In this document: positions 1 to 9,456 of the stretch, piece by piece | How positions within the stretch are numbered: the stretch's first letter is position 1 | How the letters are laid out: each line of letters starts with the position of its first letter | Source: an uncultured Helcococcus sp. | Lineage (GTDB): Bacteria > Bacillota > Clostridia > Tissierellales > Peptoniphilaceae | Direction: 5' to 3' | NCBI GenBank assembly: GCA_937926545.1 | Contig: CALAZW010000067.1 | Span: 24,230-88,229 of the forward strand | DNA: 64,000 nucleotides | Position numbers and translations under genes: made by a program | The notes under the pieces: generated by a model | Database searches by the model: none | What the model was told of the DNA's origin: nothing | Seen by the model: the letters and a program-made list of their open reading frames with translations, nothing else

Positions 1-40
1 TACATTATAGTTATTTACCCAATTGTTCATAAGTGCAAAC

Positions 41-62
41 AAGCAAGTAAATTTACTTGCTT
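41..62 (-). terminator. Terminator-like palindrome after ppsR
   Basis: A perfect 22-bp palindrome (arms AAGCAAGTAAA/TTTACTTGCTT) overlaps the ppsR stop codon. The following minus-strand sequence (GTTTGC) is only weakly U-rich, so termination efficiency is uncertain. Confidence 0.55.
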
Positions 63-856
63 TGTTTCTTATCAATTATTGATATAACCTTTGTAGCCGT
101 CTCCTCTATAGTTGATCCAGTTACGTCTATTACCTCACAGCCTAGTTTATCAAAAACTGTCCTGGCATAGACCAACTCTTCCCTGATCCTATCCTTCTTG
201 GCATAGTCAGATGCTTCTGATAGGCCCAGGGCTTTAATCCTATCCTCCCTAATGGAGTTTAGGTTGTCCGGGTCTATGATAAGACCTATAATCTTATTCC
301 TATCCACTTGAAATAGACTATCTGGTAAATCTATCTCAGGAACTAAAGGTAGATTGGCCACCTTATAGTTCTTATTGGCCAAAAGCATGGATAGGGGGGT
401 CTTAGAGGTTCTAGACACTCCAACTAGGACTATATCAGCCTTTAATAAGCCTCTTTCATCTTTACCATCATCATACTTTATGGCAAACTCTATAGCTTCC
501 ATTTTTTCAAAGTAATCAGAATCCAATCCTCTCATCAGTCCTGGTAGCCTTAGGGCCTTCTTACCTGTTATATTTTCAATCATGGCCAAGGGTCCACCCA
601 GCATATCCACTACTTCAACCTGGTTTTTCTCAGCCTGGTCTAGAAGATACTGTCTAATATCTTCCAGGACCATGGTCATGATTATTATTGATTTTCTTTC
701 AATACTATTAAATAATTCATCCACCTGTTCAATTGAATTTACATTAGAATATCTAAAGTCCCTAAACTCTAGGTCTGGAAATTGGATAATTATAGAATTG
801 GCGTATTGATTTGCTGTTTCTCCAGTTGAATCTGAAACAACATATATATCCAACAT
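53..856 (-). CDS. ppsR: Pyruvate, phosphate dikinase regulatory protein (PPDK kinase/pyrophosphorylase)
   Basis: The 267-aa product matches the DUF299 family (B. subtilis YqfL). These bifunctional enzymes inactivate pyruvate phosphate dikinase by ADP-dependent phosphorylation of a threonine and reactivate it by Pi-dependent phosphorolysis. Visible hallmarks are the N-terminal VSDSTGETA segment and the P-loop GVSRTSKT at residues 146-153. The ATG has an AAGGAGG site 5 nt upstream. It lies 10 nt after glyS and ends the era-recO-glyQ-glyS-ppsR series, as in B. subtilis. No PPDK gene is in the window, so the target is inferred from the family. Confidence 0.93.
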   Translation of the reverse strand: MLDIYVVSDSTGETANQYANSIIIQFPDLEFRDFRYSNVNSIEQVDELFNSIERKSIIIMTMVLEDIRQYLLDQAEKNQVEVVDMLGGPLAMIENITGKKALRLPGLMRGLDSDYFEKMEAIEFAIKYDDGKDERGLLKADIVLVGVSRTSKTPLSMLLANKNYKVANLPLVPEIDLPDSLFQVDRNKIIGLIIDPDNLNSIREDRIKALGLSEASDYAKKDRIREELVYARTVFDKLGCEVIDVTGSTIEETATKVISIIDKKQSK

Positions 857-866
857 ATTATCCTCC

Positions 867-2942
867 TTATTTCCTGACTATGGTCTTAGGATTAAATATT
901 TCTAATATTCTATCCCCAACATTTTTAACTAACTTTAACCTGCTGGTCTTTAGTCTTTCGTCTTCCACATTTATCATGGTATTATCCAAGTATTCATTAA
1001 GAGTAACCATGATAGTTTCCAAATATTCCAAGGATTTTTTATAGTCTCCTATAAAGATTAACTTGTCAATTTCTTCCAAGTCCGTATTTAAACCCAAGAC
1101 CTTAAGGTCGCTTTCTTCTAAAACTTCTGTGTTAATTTCGCCATCTTCAAAATCCTTGGTAATATTATTTACCCTGATAAAGCCAGTTAAAATATCTTCA
1201 GAGTTTTCTCTTTCATCTATAAAATTAGAAAGGTCCTTAACCTTTAAGTACATTTCATAAATATCAAGATTTTCTTGTTCTAAAACCGAATCTATAATGT
1301 CATATCTAAAGCCATCTTCTATAAGCTTGTTTCTCAGTCTGCTCTTGATAAAGCCAACTATATTTGAACTGATCTCTTCATAGGAAAAGTCCAAACCAAA
1401 TCCTTCAACAAAGTTATATAGACAGTCCCTTATTAAAGGTCTTAGGTCTATGCTCATCTTATTATCTATTAATATATTAATAATTCCTAAGGCTGCCCTT
1501 CTTTGACCGTAAGGGTCTTGAGAACCTGTAACTTGAATATCTAGGGCATGTAGTCCACATATACTATCCAGCTTATCCACTATGGAAAGCATGACACCTG
1601 CTGTAGATTTTGGCAATTGCCCCTTGGCCTGTCTAGGCATATATTGTTCTTCTATAGCCTTGGCCACTATGGAGTTTTCCTTAGACTTATCAGCATAAAT
1701 TCTACCCATGGTTCCTTCAAGCTCTGTAAACTCTATAACTGTCTTTGTAACCAAATCTGCCTTAGATAGAAAGGCTGCTCTTGATGCTAGTTTAATCGCA
1801 TCATCTCCAGCTTCCAACAATTCACCTATGGATTTAACCAACTTTTCCAATCTCTTGGTTTTGTCATACATGGATCCCAGGTTTTCATGATAGCCCAGAT
1901 TTTTTAAGTCTTCCACATAGTCTTCAAGTGGCTTTGACATGTCTTGATTATAGAAGAATTTAGCATCTTCCAATCTGGCAACTAAAACCTTTTCATTTCC
2001 CTTGGCCACATTTTCCATTCCCTTGTCATCTCCATTTCTAACTGAAATAAAGTAAGGTAATAGTCTGTTATTATCATCTAAGATAGGAAAATATCTTTGA
2101 TGATCCTTCATAGGTGTTATGATAACTTCCTTGGGAAGTTCTAAATATTCAGGGTCAAATCCTCCTATAAATGGAGTTGGATACTCGTTAATATGAACTA
2201 CTTCATATAGAAGGTCTTCGTCCATCATAACATTTCCCCCATTGGCCTTGGCCAACTTATTGATTCCCCTAACTATAATATTTTTTCTCTTTTCTTCATC
2301 TACTATTACATAGTTTTCTTCCAATAGCCCTTCATAGTCATCGATCTTATCTATAATAATTTCTGATGAACCTAGGAATCTATGGCCCTTGCTGGTTCTA
2401 CCCACACTTATCTTTTCCAGGTCAAAGTCTAAAACTTGATCATCTAATAAGGATACAATCCATCTGATAGGTCTTAAGAATCTAAGGTTTTTTCCACCCC
2501 ACTTCATAGCCTTTGGATTGGATATATTCCTAATTACTGCTGGTATTCCTTGGGATAAAACTTCCTCAAGAGGTTTGGCCTGGGTCTTTATATGGGCATA
2601 AACATACTCTTCCCCATTTAATTCTTCCAAGCTTATATCGTCTATAGTTACCTTCTTGCTCTTCATAAATCCTTGAAGGGCTCTTGAAGGATTTCCTTCT
2701 TGGTCATAGGCTATTTTCTTGGCTGGTCCCTTTACCTTTTCCACTGAGTTTTCAGCCTTGGAGCTTATGCCATCCACTAGGACAGCAAACCTTCTAGGAG
2801 TACTGTTTATAGTGATCTTGTCAAAATCATATTTCTCTTCTCTTAATAGTTTGTTGATTCCTTCTACAATTTGATTTTTAGTTGAATCAATATATTTAGC
2901 AGGAAATTCTTCAACTCCTATTTCTAATAAATATCTATTCAA
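867..2942 (-). CDS. glyS: Glycine--tRNA ligase beta subunit
   Basis: This 691-aa protein has the normal length of the bacterial GlyRS beta subunit, which binds tRNA and forms the alpha2beta2 enzyme with GlyQ to charge tRNA-Gly. The N terminus begins with the typical LLEIGVEEFPA segment, followed by the HD-like and anticodon-binding regions of the family. The start codon is TTG at 2942, with AAGGAGG about 6 nt upstream; no in-frame ATG is nearby. The start lies 1 nt after the glyQ stop, so translation is probably coupled. No frameshift is seen. Confidence 0.97.
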   Translation of the reverse strand: MNRYLLEIGVEEFPAKYIDSTKNQIVEGINKLLREEKYDFDKITINSTPRRFAVLVDGISSKAENSVEKVKGPAKKIAYDQEGNPSRALQGFMKSKKVTIDDISLEELNGEEYVYAHIKTQAKPLEEVLSQGIPAVIRNISNPKAMKWGGKNLRFLRPIRWIVSLLDDQVLDFDLEKISVGRTSKGHRFLGSSEIIIDKIDDYEGLLEENYVIVDEEKRKNIIVRGINKLAKANGGNVMMDEDLLYEVVHINEYPTPFIGGFDPEYLELPKEVIITPMKDHQRYFPILDDNNRLLPYFISVRNGDDKGMENVAKGNEKVLVARLEDAKFFYNQDMSKPLEDYVEDLKNLGYHENLGSMYDKTKRLEKLVKSIGELLEAGDDAIKLASRAAFLSKADLVTKTVIEFTELEGTMGRIYADKSKENSIVAKAIEEQYMPRQAKGQLPKSTAGVMLSIVDKLDSICGLHALDIQVTGSQDPYGQRRAALGIINILIDNKMSIDLRPLIRDCLYNFVEGFGLDFSYEEISSNIVGFIKSRLRNKLIEDGFRYDIIDSVLEQENLDIYEMYLKVKDLSNFIDERENSEDILTGFIRVNNITKDFEDGEINTEVLEESDLKVLGLNTDLEEIDKLIFIGDYKKSLEYLETIMVTLNEYLDNTMINVEDERLKTSRLKLVKNVGDRILEIFNPKTIVRK

Positions 2943-2943
2943 A

Positions 2944-3816
2944 TTAATCCTCCTTTAGTAGCGGAAATCCGAGTTCTTTACGTTTTTCTATATATTCCTC
3001 TGCTACTCTTCTAGCTAAATTTCTAACCCTTTGTATATAATGATTTCTCTCAGAAACTGAGATTGCCCCTCTTGAATCTAACACGTTAAAGGTGTGAGAA
3101 CACTTAAGAACATAATCATAGGCTGGCATAACCAACTTCTTATCTATAATCCTTTTGGCTTCCTTTTCATATATGTCAAAAAGATTAGCCAACATGTCTA
3201 CGTCAGCCTCTTCAAAACTATAAACGGAATTTTCATATTCTGCCACTTGGAAAATATCTTGGTATTTCACGTTTTCATTCCATTTAATATCATAAACATT
3301 GTCCACATTTTGTAAGTACATGGCAATTCTTTCAAGTCCCATGGTTATTTCTCCAGATTCAATATCTAAAGCTATACCACCTACCTGTTGAAAATATGTA
3401 AATTGAGTTATTTCCATACCATCAAGCCATACTTCCCAACCTACACCCCAGGCTCCTAGAGTAGGTGATTCCCAGTTATCTTCAACAAATCTTATGTCGT
3501 GGATGGTCGGGTCTATTCCTATAACTCTTAGGGATTCCAAATATATATCTTGTATATTATCTGGAGTAGGTTTTAATATTATTTGAAGTTGATGGTGTTG
3601 GTATAATCTATTTGGATTTTCCCCATATCTACCATCTGCTGGCCTTCTTGAAGGTTCCACATATACAACCTTCCATGGTTCAGGGCCTAAAGATCTTAAA
3701 AAAGTATGGGGATTCATAGTTCCCGCCCCTTTTTCAATATCATATGGTTCTAACACTAATGCGCCCTTATCGGACCAGTATTCCTTTAATTTTTCAATCA
3801 TTTCTTGAAAATACAT
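2944..3816 (-). CDS. glyQ: Glycine--tRNA ligase alpha subunit
   Basis: This 290-aa protein is the catalytic class II subunit that forms glycyl-AMP. Recognisable segments are [31 protein letters not shown] and [18 protein letters not shown]. The reading frame stays open to a TTG at 3828, but the ATG at 3816 has GGAGGA 5 nt upstream and gives the family-typical N terminus, so that start is chosen. It is co-transcribed with glyS. The 62-nt gap to recO is too short for a glycine T-box and holds a plain sigma-A-type promoter instead. Confidence 0.97.
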   Translation of the reverse strand: MYFQEMIEKLKEYWSDKGALVLEPYDIEKGAGTMNPHTFLRSLGPEPWKVVYVEPSRRPADGRYGENPNRLYQHHQLQIILKPTPDNIQDIYLESLRVIGIDPTIHDIRFVEDNWESPTLGAWGVGWEVWLDGMEITQFTYFQQVGGIALDIESGEITMGLERIAMYLQNVDNVYDIKWNENVKYQDIFQVAEYENSVYSFEEADVDMLANLFDIYEKEAKRIIDKKLVMPAYDYVLKCSHTFNVLDSRGAISVSERNHYIQRVRNLARRVAEEYIEKRKELGFPLLKED

Positions 3817-3848
3817 AACTTCCTCCAATTCCGTTTTTCACTTCTATA

Positions 3849-3877
3849 AATCTACCAAAATAAGGCCTAGATGTCAA
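3849..3877 (-). promoter_or_regulatory. Promoter of glyQS-ppsR
   Basis: On the minus strand, TTGACA (3872-3877) and TAGATT (3849-3854) are separated by 17 bp, with a TG extending the -10. The element abuts the recO stop codon, so glyQS can be transcribed independently of era-recO. Confidence 0.7.
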
Positions 3878-3878
3878 T

Positions 3879-4640
3879 CTATAGCAACTTTAACTTCTCT
3901 ATAAGGTCCCATGAATTAAGCTTTTTTATCTCGGTTTTATCAAATAAAAATCTCATTAATATTCTATTTATTTCATCTGCCCTGGCCTTGGGAAAATCTA
4001 TCTCATCTGCCCTGTCAATTTTCTCATAGAGAAGCTGGGTCAAATAAGTATAGTCCTGTCTAGACAAGGCTATACCTCCCACGGGGCCATAACAATCCTG
4101 GCAGACTATTCCCCCATAGTCTATGTTAAAATACACCCTATTAAACCTGTCCTTGCCACAGTTTATACAGCTTAAAAGGTTGGGCTTATAGCCCAGCATA
4201 GAGCTATATTTTAACAGAAACATTGCCAGTAGAATATCCTTTCTTTCTATCTTATCTATATGTTTTAATATTTTGTCATAAAAATCATATATTTCATTGT
4301 TTTCCATATTTTCATAGACGGTCTTTAGGATGATTTCTGAAAATAATTGGCTGTAGTAAAGATTGTCAATTGAAGTCCTTAAACCCAGGTTTGCATCTAT
4401 TATTTCCCCGTCTATTAGATAATAAAAACCCCTTGATTTTTTCAAGTTAAACTTGGATTTACAGTAGGGAGAGGTCAGGTTCATTTTTTTTGACTTGGGG
4501 TTTTTAGCCCCCCTGGCCATAACTGAAATTACTCCCAGCCTCTTGGTAAATATTTTTATTATCCTGCTAGTCTCCTTGTAGTCCAGGCTATAAATAACAT
4601 AGCCTTCCAAATCCTTTAGAAGATTAGTATCTATATCCAA
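3879..4640 (-). CDS. recO: DNA repair protein RecO
   Basis: The 253-aa product is a RecO homologue. RecO anneals single strands and loads RecA with RecF/RecR during gap repair. The N-terminal OB-fold segment EGYVIYSLDYKETSRIIKIF and a four-cysteine zinc motif (C-x2-C near 158-161 and C-x2-C near 176-179) are visible. The annotated start is TTG inside the 3' end of era, giving a 17-nt overlap. An alternative TTG ten codons later is also possible, so the N terminus is uncertain. It follows era as in most Firmicutes. Confidence 0.93.
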   Translation of the reverse strand: MDIDTNLLKDLEGYVIYSLDYKETSRIIKIFTKRLGVISVMARGAKNPKSKKMNLTSPYCKSKFNLKKSRGFYYLIDGEIIDANLGLRTSIDNLYYSQLFSEIILKTVYENMENNEIYDFYDKILKHIDKIERKDILLAMFLLKYSSMLGYKPNLLSCINCGKDRFNRVYFNIDYGGIVCQDCYGPVGGIALSRQDYTYLTQLLYEKIDRADEIDFPKARADEINRILMRFLFDKTEIKKLNSWDLIEKLKLL

Positions 4641-5511
4641 AGTCCTTCACCCTAGCTTCTTTCTTTCTCCAGTTCTTAGCTACCTTAACCCAAATCTTAA
4701 GATTTACCCTGGTGTCTAAAAGTTTTTCTATGTCTTTTCTAGCCTGGGATCCAATCTTATTTAACATCTTACCCTGCTTGCCTATTACCATGCCCTTGTG
4801 GGATTCTTGTTCCACATAAAGGTTGACAAAGACATCTACCAATTCCTTATCCTCCCTCTTGGATATCTGTTGTATTTCCACATAGATTCCATGGGGAATT
4901 TCTTGTTCCAGATTATTTAGGGCCTTTTCCCTGATTATTTCAGCTATAATATTTCTTTCTGGCTGGTCTGTAATCATATCTTCTGGATAATACATGGGTC
5001 CTTCTTCAAAAATATCATAAAGGGTTTCCATATATATATTCAAGTTATCATCGTCCTTGGCAGAAATAGGTATTATACTGTGAAACATATTAAGTTGCAA
5101 ATACTTGTCTATTAACTTGTTTACTTCTTCATCTTCTATGGTATCTATCTTATTAATTAAAAGAATGATAGGTGTTTCTATCTTTCTTAATTTTTCTAAT
5201 ATATAACTATCAAGCTTTCCTATTTCCTCACTTACGTCCACCATAAAGGTAACCACATCCACCTCTTGTAAAGTGGATTCAGAAACATTTAGCATATAGT
5301 CTCCCAGCTTATTTTTAGGCATTTGAATTCCTGGTGTATCCAAGAAAACAGCCTGCATTTGATCATCTGTATATACTAAGTGGATCTTATTTCTAGTAGT
5401 TTGGGGCTTGTCTGAGATAATTGATATCTTCTCCCCTATTAGTTGGTTAAGCAAGGTTGATTTTCCAACATTTGGTCTTCCTATAACTGTAACAAATCCT
5501 GATTTAAACAT
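4624..5511 (-). CDS. era: GTPase Era
   Basis: This 295-aa GTPase acts in 30S subunit maturation by binding the 3' end of 16S rRNA. G1 is GRPNVGKS (11-18), G3 DTPG (58-61), G4 NKID (120-123) and G5 SAK (150-152). A C-terminal KH domain carries the GKQG loop (244-247). An AAGGAGA ribosome-binding site precedes the ATG. It lies 8 nt downstream of the dgkA-PAP2 gene and overlaps recO. Confidence 0.97.
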   Translation of the reverse strand: MFKSGFVTVIGRPNVGKSTLLNQLIGEKISIISDKPQTTRNKIHLVYTDDQMQAVFLDTPGIQMPKNKLGDYMLNVSESTLQEVDVVTFMVDVSEEIGKLDSYILEKLRKIETPIILLINKIDTIEDEEVNKLIDKYLQLNMFHSIIPISAKDDDNLNIYMETLYDIFEEGPMYYPEDMITDQPERNIIAEIIREKALNNLEQEIPHGIYVEIQQISKREDKELVDVFVNLYVEQESHKGMVIGKQGKMLNKIGSQARKDIEKLLDTRVNLKIWVKVAKNWRKKEARVKDFGYRY

Positions 5512-5519
5512 AATTCTCC

Positions 5520-6266
5520 TTATATAAACTTCATAAATATTAATAGTGTTACCATAAGCCCGACTAGGGCTCCTAAAACCACTTCTGACAGGGAGTGAAT
5601 TTTAGCCTCTACCCTTGATTCTGCCACAATAAAGGCCAGGACATAAAACATAAATCTCAGTCTGGCATCTGGAGTTAAAAAACTACCTATAGTGGCTAAA
5701 CTAAAGGCTAGGGCCGCATGGCCTGACACAGTTCCACCCTGAAAGGGGCTGCCCTTACCCTTGTAAAATATTCCCTTTAACAAGAGGGTCAAGACCAAAA
5801 CTAAGGCTATGGTAATAAAGGACAGATGGGAACTATTGGCCCATATTTTCTTGTAGGCAGACTTGGATAAGTCCAATATCCTATTATAAAATAAAAGATA
5901 GCCCACTAAAACAGCATTTATTGCAGCTATAAAAACCGCCCCTGCCGCTATATCCTTGGTGTTTTTAGCCAGTTTGGAATACTTGCCTCCACTGGCCAGG
6001 TCAGTTATCTCTTCTATGGCAGTATTAAAAAGTTCCGCCATGAAAACCATGGTAATAGTTATGGTAAGCATGCCCATCTCCACCCGGGTAAAATCAAAAA
6101 AAAGACTAAAGGCAATGACAAATATGGCCGCCACTATATGAATCTTCATGTTTTTTTCCACATTAACAGCAGTCAAGAGGCCATGGACAGCATTATTAAA
6201 AGACTGTATCAAATTTTCATTTTTTTGAATCCTTTTATCTTTTTTATCATCAGGGTTTTTATTCAC
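5520..6266 (-). CDS. Diacylglycerol/undecaprenol kinase fused to a PAP2 phosphatase
   Basis: This 248-aa membrane protein joins two lipid-phosphate domains. Residues ~20-125 are DgkA-type, with three membrane helices and the motif ExxNTAIE (78-85), which in this family phosphorylates undecaprenol or diacylglycerol. Residues ~145-248 are PAP2-like, with SGH (181-183) and the SR...H...E-V-x-L-G motif (217-232), which would remove lipid phosphate. The start is GTG at 6266 with GGGAG upstream, overlapping ybeY by 8 nt. It occupies the dgkA position before era; cdd, which lies between in B. subtilis, is absent. The net reaction direction cannot be told from sequence. Confidence 0.9.
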   Translation of the reverse strand: MNKNPDDKKDKRIQKNENLIQSFNNAVHGLLTAVNVEKNMKIHIVAAIFVIAFSLFFDFTRVEMGMLTITITMVFMAELFNTAIEEITDLASGGKYSKLAKNTKDIAAGAVFIAAINAVLVGYLLFYNRILDLSKSAYKKIWANSSHLSFITIALVLVLTLLLKGIFYKGKGSPFQGGTVSGHAALAFSLATIGSFLTPDARLRFMFYVLAFIVAESRVEAKIHSLSEVVLGALVGLMVTLLIFMKFI

Positions 6267-6717
6267 TTTTAAATACTCCCAATTCCTTCATTATTTCCTT
6301 TTCTCTAGATCTCATTTCTTCTTTTTCTTCTTCTTCCATATGGTCATATCCTAAAAGATGAAGGGTTGAATGGACAGTTAAATACATCATTTCCCTTTTA
6401 AGACTATGGCCAAACTCTTCTGCCTGGTCCCTGGCCCTATCAACACAAATAACTATGTCTCCCAGCATGCCAAAGGTCTCTATTTCTTCCAAGGTCTCAA
6501 ATAGGTAGAAGCTTAAAACATCTGTCACAGCATCCTTGTCCCTATAGTCCTTATTAAGCTCTCTTATTTCATCAGATTCCACAAAAGATAGGGAAACTTC
6601 ATAGTCTCCTTCTAGGCCTTCATGGGCCAGAGTCTGGCTTATGGCCTTTTCCAGATCATCTTTTATTTCATCCTTTAGTTCAAATCCTGGATCCCTATTA
6701 TCTATTAGTAGATTCAT
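6259..6717 (-). CDS. ybeY: Endoribonuclease YbeY (16S rRNA maturation)
   Basis: This 152-aa metal-dependent endoribonuclease acts in 16S rRNA 3'-end maturation and late ribosome quality control. The zinc-binding motif H-x3-H-x5-H is intact (H116, H120, H126, in TVHSTLHLLGYDH). The frame is open further upstream, but the ATG at 6717 (MNLLID) has GAGGAG upstream and gives the family-typical N terminus. It overlaps the end of phoH by 20 nt, which implies translational coupling. Confidence 0.95.
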   Translation of the reverse strand: MNLLIDNRDPGFELKDEIKDDLEKAISQTLAHEGLEGDYEVSLSFVESDEIRELNKDYRDKDAVTDVLSFYLFETLEEIETFGMLGDIVICVDRARDQAEEFGHSLKREMMYLTVHSTLHLLGYDHMEEEEKEEMRSREKEIMKELGVFKSE

Positions 6718-7675
6718 TTTTGTTTTTCTCCTCATATTCCTCATAGGCGTCAATTATCCTTTGTACTAGAGGATGCCTTACCACGTCATTTCTATCAAAG
6801 TCCTTAAAGTCTATTCCCTTAACCCCTTGAAGAATCTCCCTGATAGTTACCAGGCCTGACTTCTTGCCCCTAGGCAGGTCCAACTGGGTTATATCACCAG
6901 TAATTATAGCCTTGGAACCGTAGCCCAATCTGGTTAAAAACATCTTCATCTGTTCACTGGTCGTATTTTGTGCCTCATCTAAAACTATAAAGGCATTATC
7001 CAGGGTTCTCCCCCTCATATAGGCCAGGGGAGCCACCTCAATTTGGCCTCTTTCCATAAGCTTTTGATAGGTATCTGGTCCCATGATTTCAAATAAAGCA
7101 TCATATAGGGGCCTTAGGTAGGGATCTATTTTTTCTTGAAGATCTCCCGGTAAAAATCCCAGGTTTTCTCCAGCTTCAACAGCTGGCCTGGTTAAAATAA
7201 TCCTATTTACTTCCTTGTTCTTAAAGGCCTCTATGGCCATGGCCATGGCCAAGTAGGTCTTACCAGTTCCTGCAGGTCCTATTCCAAAAACTATCCCATT
7301 TTTTCTAATTGAGTCCACATAGGCCTTTTGTCCTATGGTCTTGGGTCTAATAGGCTTACCCTGATAGGTTGTAACTACCACATCGTCCAGGTAGTCCTTA
7401 ATATGGTCGGCACTATTTTTCTTTTCCATAGCGATGGCATATTTAACATCTGCCAGACTTAGGGTTTTTTTAGTCCTTATGATTTCGTCTAGAACATCCA
7501 AGAGATGCAGGCTCATCTTAACCAGGGACTCTTCCCCCCTTATCTGTAAGCGATCATCTTGAAGTCTAATCTTAACTGAAAATTCCCTTTCAATTTCCTT
7601 AATATTTTCATCTAAATTTCCAAATAAAACATGCAATTTATCTATATTATTAATCTCTCTATAAACTTCCTTCAT
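6698..7675 (-). CDS. phoH: PhoH-like ATPase (YbeZ/PhoH family)
   Basis: The 325-aa protein has an N-terminal KH-like region (~residues 10-70) and a PhoH ATPase core with Walker A GPAGTGKT (133-140) and Walker B IVLDEAQNTT (~residue 230). PhoH/YbeZ proteins are NTPases linked to RNA metabolism and usually lie next to ybeY, as here. The biological substrate is not established. The start has a modest GAGGT site. A -10-like TATAAT lies about 30 nt upstream with no convincing -35, after the terminator that follows floA. Confidence 0.93.
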   Translation of the reverse strand: MKEVYREINNIDKLHVLFGNLDENIKEIEREFSVKIRLQDDRLQIRGEESLVKMSLHLLDVLDEIIRTKKTLSLADVKYAIAMEKKNSADHIKDYLDDVVVTTYQGKPIRPKTIGQKAYVDSIRKNGIVFGIGPAGTGKTYLAMAMAIEAFKNKEVNRIILTRPAVEAGENLGFLPGDLQEKIDPYLRPLYDALFEIMGPDTYQKLMERGQIEVAPLAYMRGRTLDNAFIVLDEAQNTTSEQMKMFLTRLGYGSKAIITGDITQLDLPRGKKSGLVTIREILQGVKGIDFKDFDRNDVVRHPLVQRIIDAYEEYEEKNKNESTNR

Positions 7676-7743
7676 ATATACCTCACTTTATCATATCTAT
7701 TATATCTTAATGGGACTTTTTTTTCATTAGTTTATATAAAAGA

Positions 7744-7763
7744 AAGGAGTCTAACGACTCCTT
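7744..7763 (-). terminator. Terminator after the floA unit
   Basis: The hairpin AAGGAGT/ACTCCTT with a 6-nt loop is followed on the minus strand by TTCTTTTAT. It overlaps the stop codon of the 43-codon ORF and separates the nfeD-floA unit from phoH. Confidence 0.6.
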
Positions 7764-7882
7764 CTAAATTTAGGTCTTTCCAATATTTCCTTGTAGATTA
7801 GGGCCTTTTTCAAATTCCTAGCCCTGTCCTTACCTGTCAAATCTTTTTTTATCTCATCAACCAGGTTTTTATTTTTTTTCAT
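7751..7882 (-). CDS. Putative 43-aa basic microprotein downstream of floA
   Basis: An intact 43-codon ORF starts at ATG 7882 inside the 3' end of floA (14-nt overlap) and stops at 7751. It starts [20 protein letters not shown] and ends KFRRSR. It is rich in Lys/Arg and leucine and has no membrane segment. An AGGAAG sequence about 8 nt upstream could serve as ribosome-binding site. B. subtilis has the small gene yqfB in this position, but I see no convincing similarity and assign no function. The short length leaves a real chance that it is not translated. Confidence 0.5.
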   Translation of the reverse strand: MKKNKNLVDEIKKDLTGKDRARNLKKALIYKEILERPKFRRSR

Positions 7883-8858
7883 TGTCTTCAACTTCTTCCT
7901 CAGTTCCTGCTATGCTTTCTCTCATTTGGGTATCAGCCAAGATATTTTGCATGTTATAGTAGTCCATAACCCCCATCTTACCTTCTTTTAAAGCTGCTGC
8001 TAGGGCTAGAGGTACTTCAGATTCGGCCTCTACTACCTTGGCCCTCATCCTTCTTATTTCAGCCTTCATTTCCTGTTCAGTTGCAACTGCCATGGCCCTT
8101 CTTTCCTCTGCCTTGGCTTGGGCAATTTTCTTGTCAGCTTCAGCCTGTTCAGTTTGAAGCTTGGCCCCCACATTTCGTCCCACATCCACATCAGCTATAT
8201 CTATAGATAAAATCTCAAAGGCTGTTCCTGAATCCAAGCCCTTATTTAAGACGGTCTTTGAAATCAAGTCTGGATTTTCCAAAACTTCAGAGTGGTTTTT
8301 AGCAGAACCAACAGTGGTTACTATCCCCTCTCCTACTCTGGCTATAATGGTTTCTTCTCCAGCTCCCCCAACCAACCTGTCAATGTTGGCCCTAACTGTT
8401 ACCTTGGCCTTGGCTGTTACTTCTATACCATCCATGGCTACAGCTGCTATTTCTGGTGTTTCTATTACCTTGGGATTTACTGAAACCTGAACCGCTTCAA
8501 AAACATTTCTACCAGCCAGGTCTATGGCTGCAGCTTGTTTGAAGGAAAGGTCTATATTGGCCCTTTGGGCGGCTATTAGGGCATCTACTACTGTATTTAT
8601 GTTACCACCTGCCAAATAGTGGGCTTCCAGCTCGTCTATTTGAATATCAAGTCCTGCCTTGGTGGCCTTGATCATAGGGTTTATTATCCTTGATGGTACA
8701 ACCCTTCTTAGTCTCATTCCCATCAGGGTAGACATCTTAACACTTACTCCTGAGAAAAAGGCTGTTATCCACAGACCCACAGGAATAAAGGTAAAGAATA
8801 GGGATAAGAAAATTATCACTAGTACTGTTATAAATATAATTGAAAAGTTTACTGGCAT
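7869..8858 (-). CDS. floA: Flotillin-like protein FloA
   Basis: This 329-aa protein matches the FloA/YqfA family of bacterial flotillins, which scaffold membrane microdomains. A hydrophobic re-entrant or membrane helix lies at residues ~5-35, followed by the SPFH/PHB domain. An Ala/Glu-rich coiled-coil region around residues 230-290 contains [19 protein letters not shown]. The family-typical [19 protein letters not shown] segment is present. It follows the NfeD-type gene with a stop/start overlap, the usual flotillin-NfeD pairing. Confidence 0.96.
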   Translation of the reverse strand: MPVNFSIIFITVLVIIFLSLFFTFIPVGLWITAFFSGVSVKMSTLMGMRLRRVVPSRIINPMIKATKAGLDIQIDELEAHYLAGGNINTVVDALIAAQRANIDLSFKQAAAIDLAGRNVFEAVQVSVNPKVIETPEIAAVAMDGIEVTAKAKVTVRANIDRLVGGAGEETIIARVGEGIVTTVGSAKNHSEVLENPDLISKTVLNKGLDSGTAFEILSIDIADVDVGRNVGAKLQTEQAEADKKIAQAKAEERRAMAVATEQEMKAEIRRMRAKVVEAESEVPLALAAALKEGKMGVMDYYNMQNILADTQMRESIAGTEEEVEDNEKK

Positions 8859-9337
8859 TAATCAATCCTCCTACAATAAATTTTATTTCCTTTTATTTCT
8901 ATTATTTCTATCTTGGCTCCTTGTTCTATAAATTCCTCACAGGACTGGGCCTCATAGACCTTACCTGCCACCCTGATTTTACCAACTGGTCTCAGGTTGG
9001 ACATGACAACTCCTATATTTTTATCTGGCCTGCCCTCTGTCACTGCTTCTGACTCTATAGACTTATCCAAAATCAAGTCCTTGGCTTTTTTTGTCTTCAA
9101 AATTATTCTTATTAGGACAAAGGATATAATAACTGCAATAGTAAAAGATACTAAAATATTATTAAGGGGATCTTCTATCTCTGAAACAAGCCCTATGGCT
9201 ATGTAGATAAATACCGCCCCCGTTATACCTATGGCCCCAAAACTGGGAATAAAGACTTCAAACAAAATGGCCGTCACACCTGCTATTAAAAGTAGTGAAA
9301 ATAATATGTTTATATCAACTAAACTAAATGGCCACAT
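8858..9337 (-). CDS. NfeD-like membrane protein (short form)
   Basis: The 159-aa protein has three to four membrane segments (residues ~8-105) followed by a soluble OB-fold-like C-terminal domain. The domain includes [21 protein letters not shown] and ends [13 protein letters not shown]. This is the short NfeD type that partners flotillins; the protease domain of long forms is absent. Two in-frame ATGs exist. The second, at 9337, has AGGAGG 7 nt upstream and is preferred; the first has only 1 nt of spacing. B. subtilis has yqeZ here. Confidence 0.9.
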   Translation of the reverse strand: MWPFSLVDINILFSLLLIAGVTAILFEVFIPSFGAIGITGAVFIYIAIGLVSEIEDPLNNILVSFTIAVIISFVLIRIILKTKKAKDLILDKSIESEAVTEGRPDKNIGVVMSNLRPVGKIRVAGKVYEAQSCEEFIEQGAKIEIIEIKGNKIYCRRID

Positions 9338-9424
9338 AGTCATTCCTCCTTTATTAAAGTATACCCTTTTAGGCCCTTTATTACCATATTGTTATATTGG
9401 AAAATATATTCCCAGGTATAAATA

Positions 9425-9433
9425 TGGTATAAT
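9425..9433 (+). promoter_or_regulatory. Extended -10 promoter of the lipoprotein gene
   Basis: TGGTATAAT is an extended -10 element (TG-N-TATAAT) located 24 nt before the start codon. The -35 at 17-bp spacing (TATATT) is poor. An AAGGAGG ribosome-binding site follows at 9444-9450. Confidence 0.65.
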
Positions 9434-9456
9434 AAGAATAAATAAGGAGGGATTTT

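Noticed and set aside
3817..3828. Upstream TTG start for glyQ
   Set aside because: It lies in the ribosome-binding site of the ATG at 3816.
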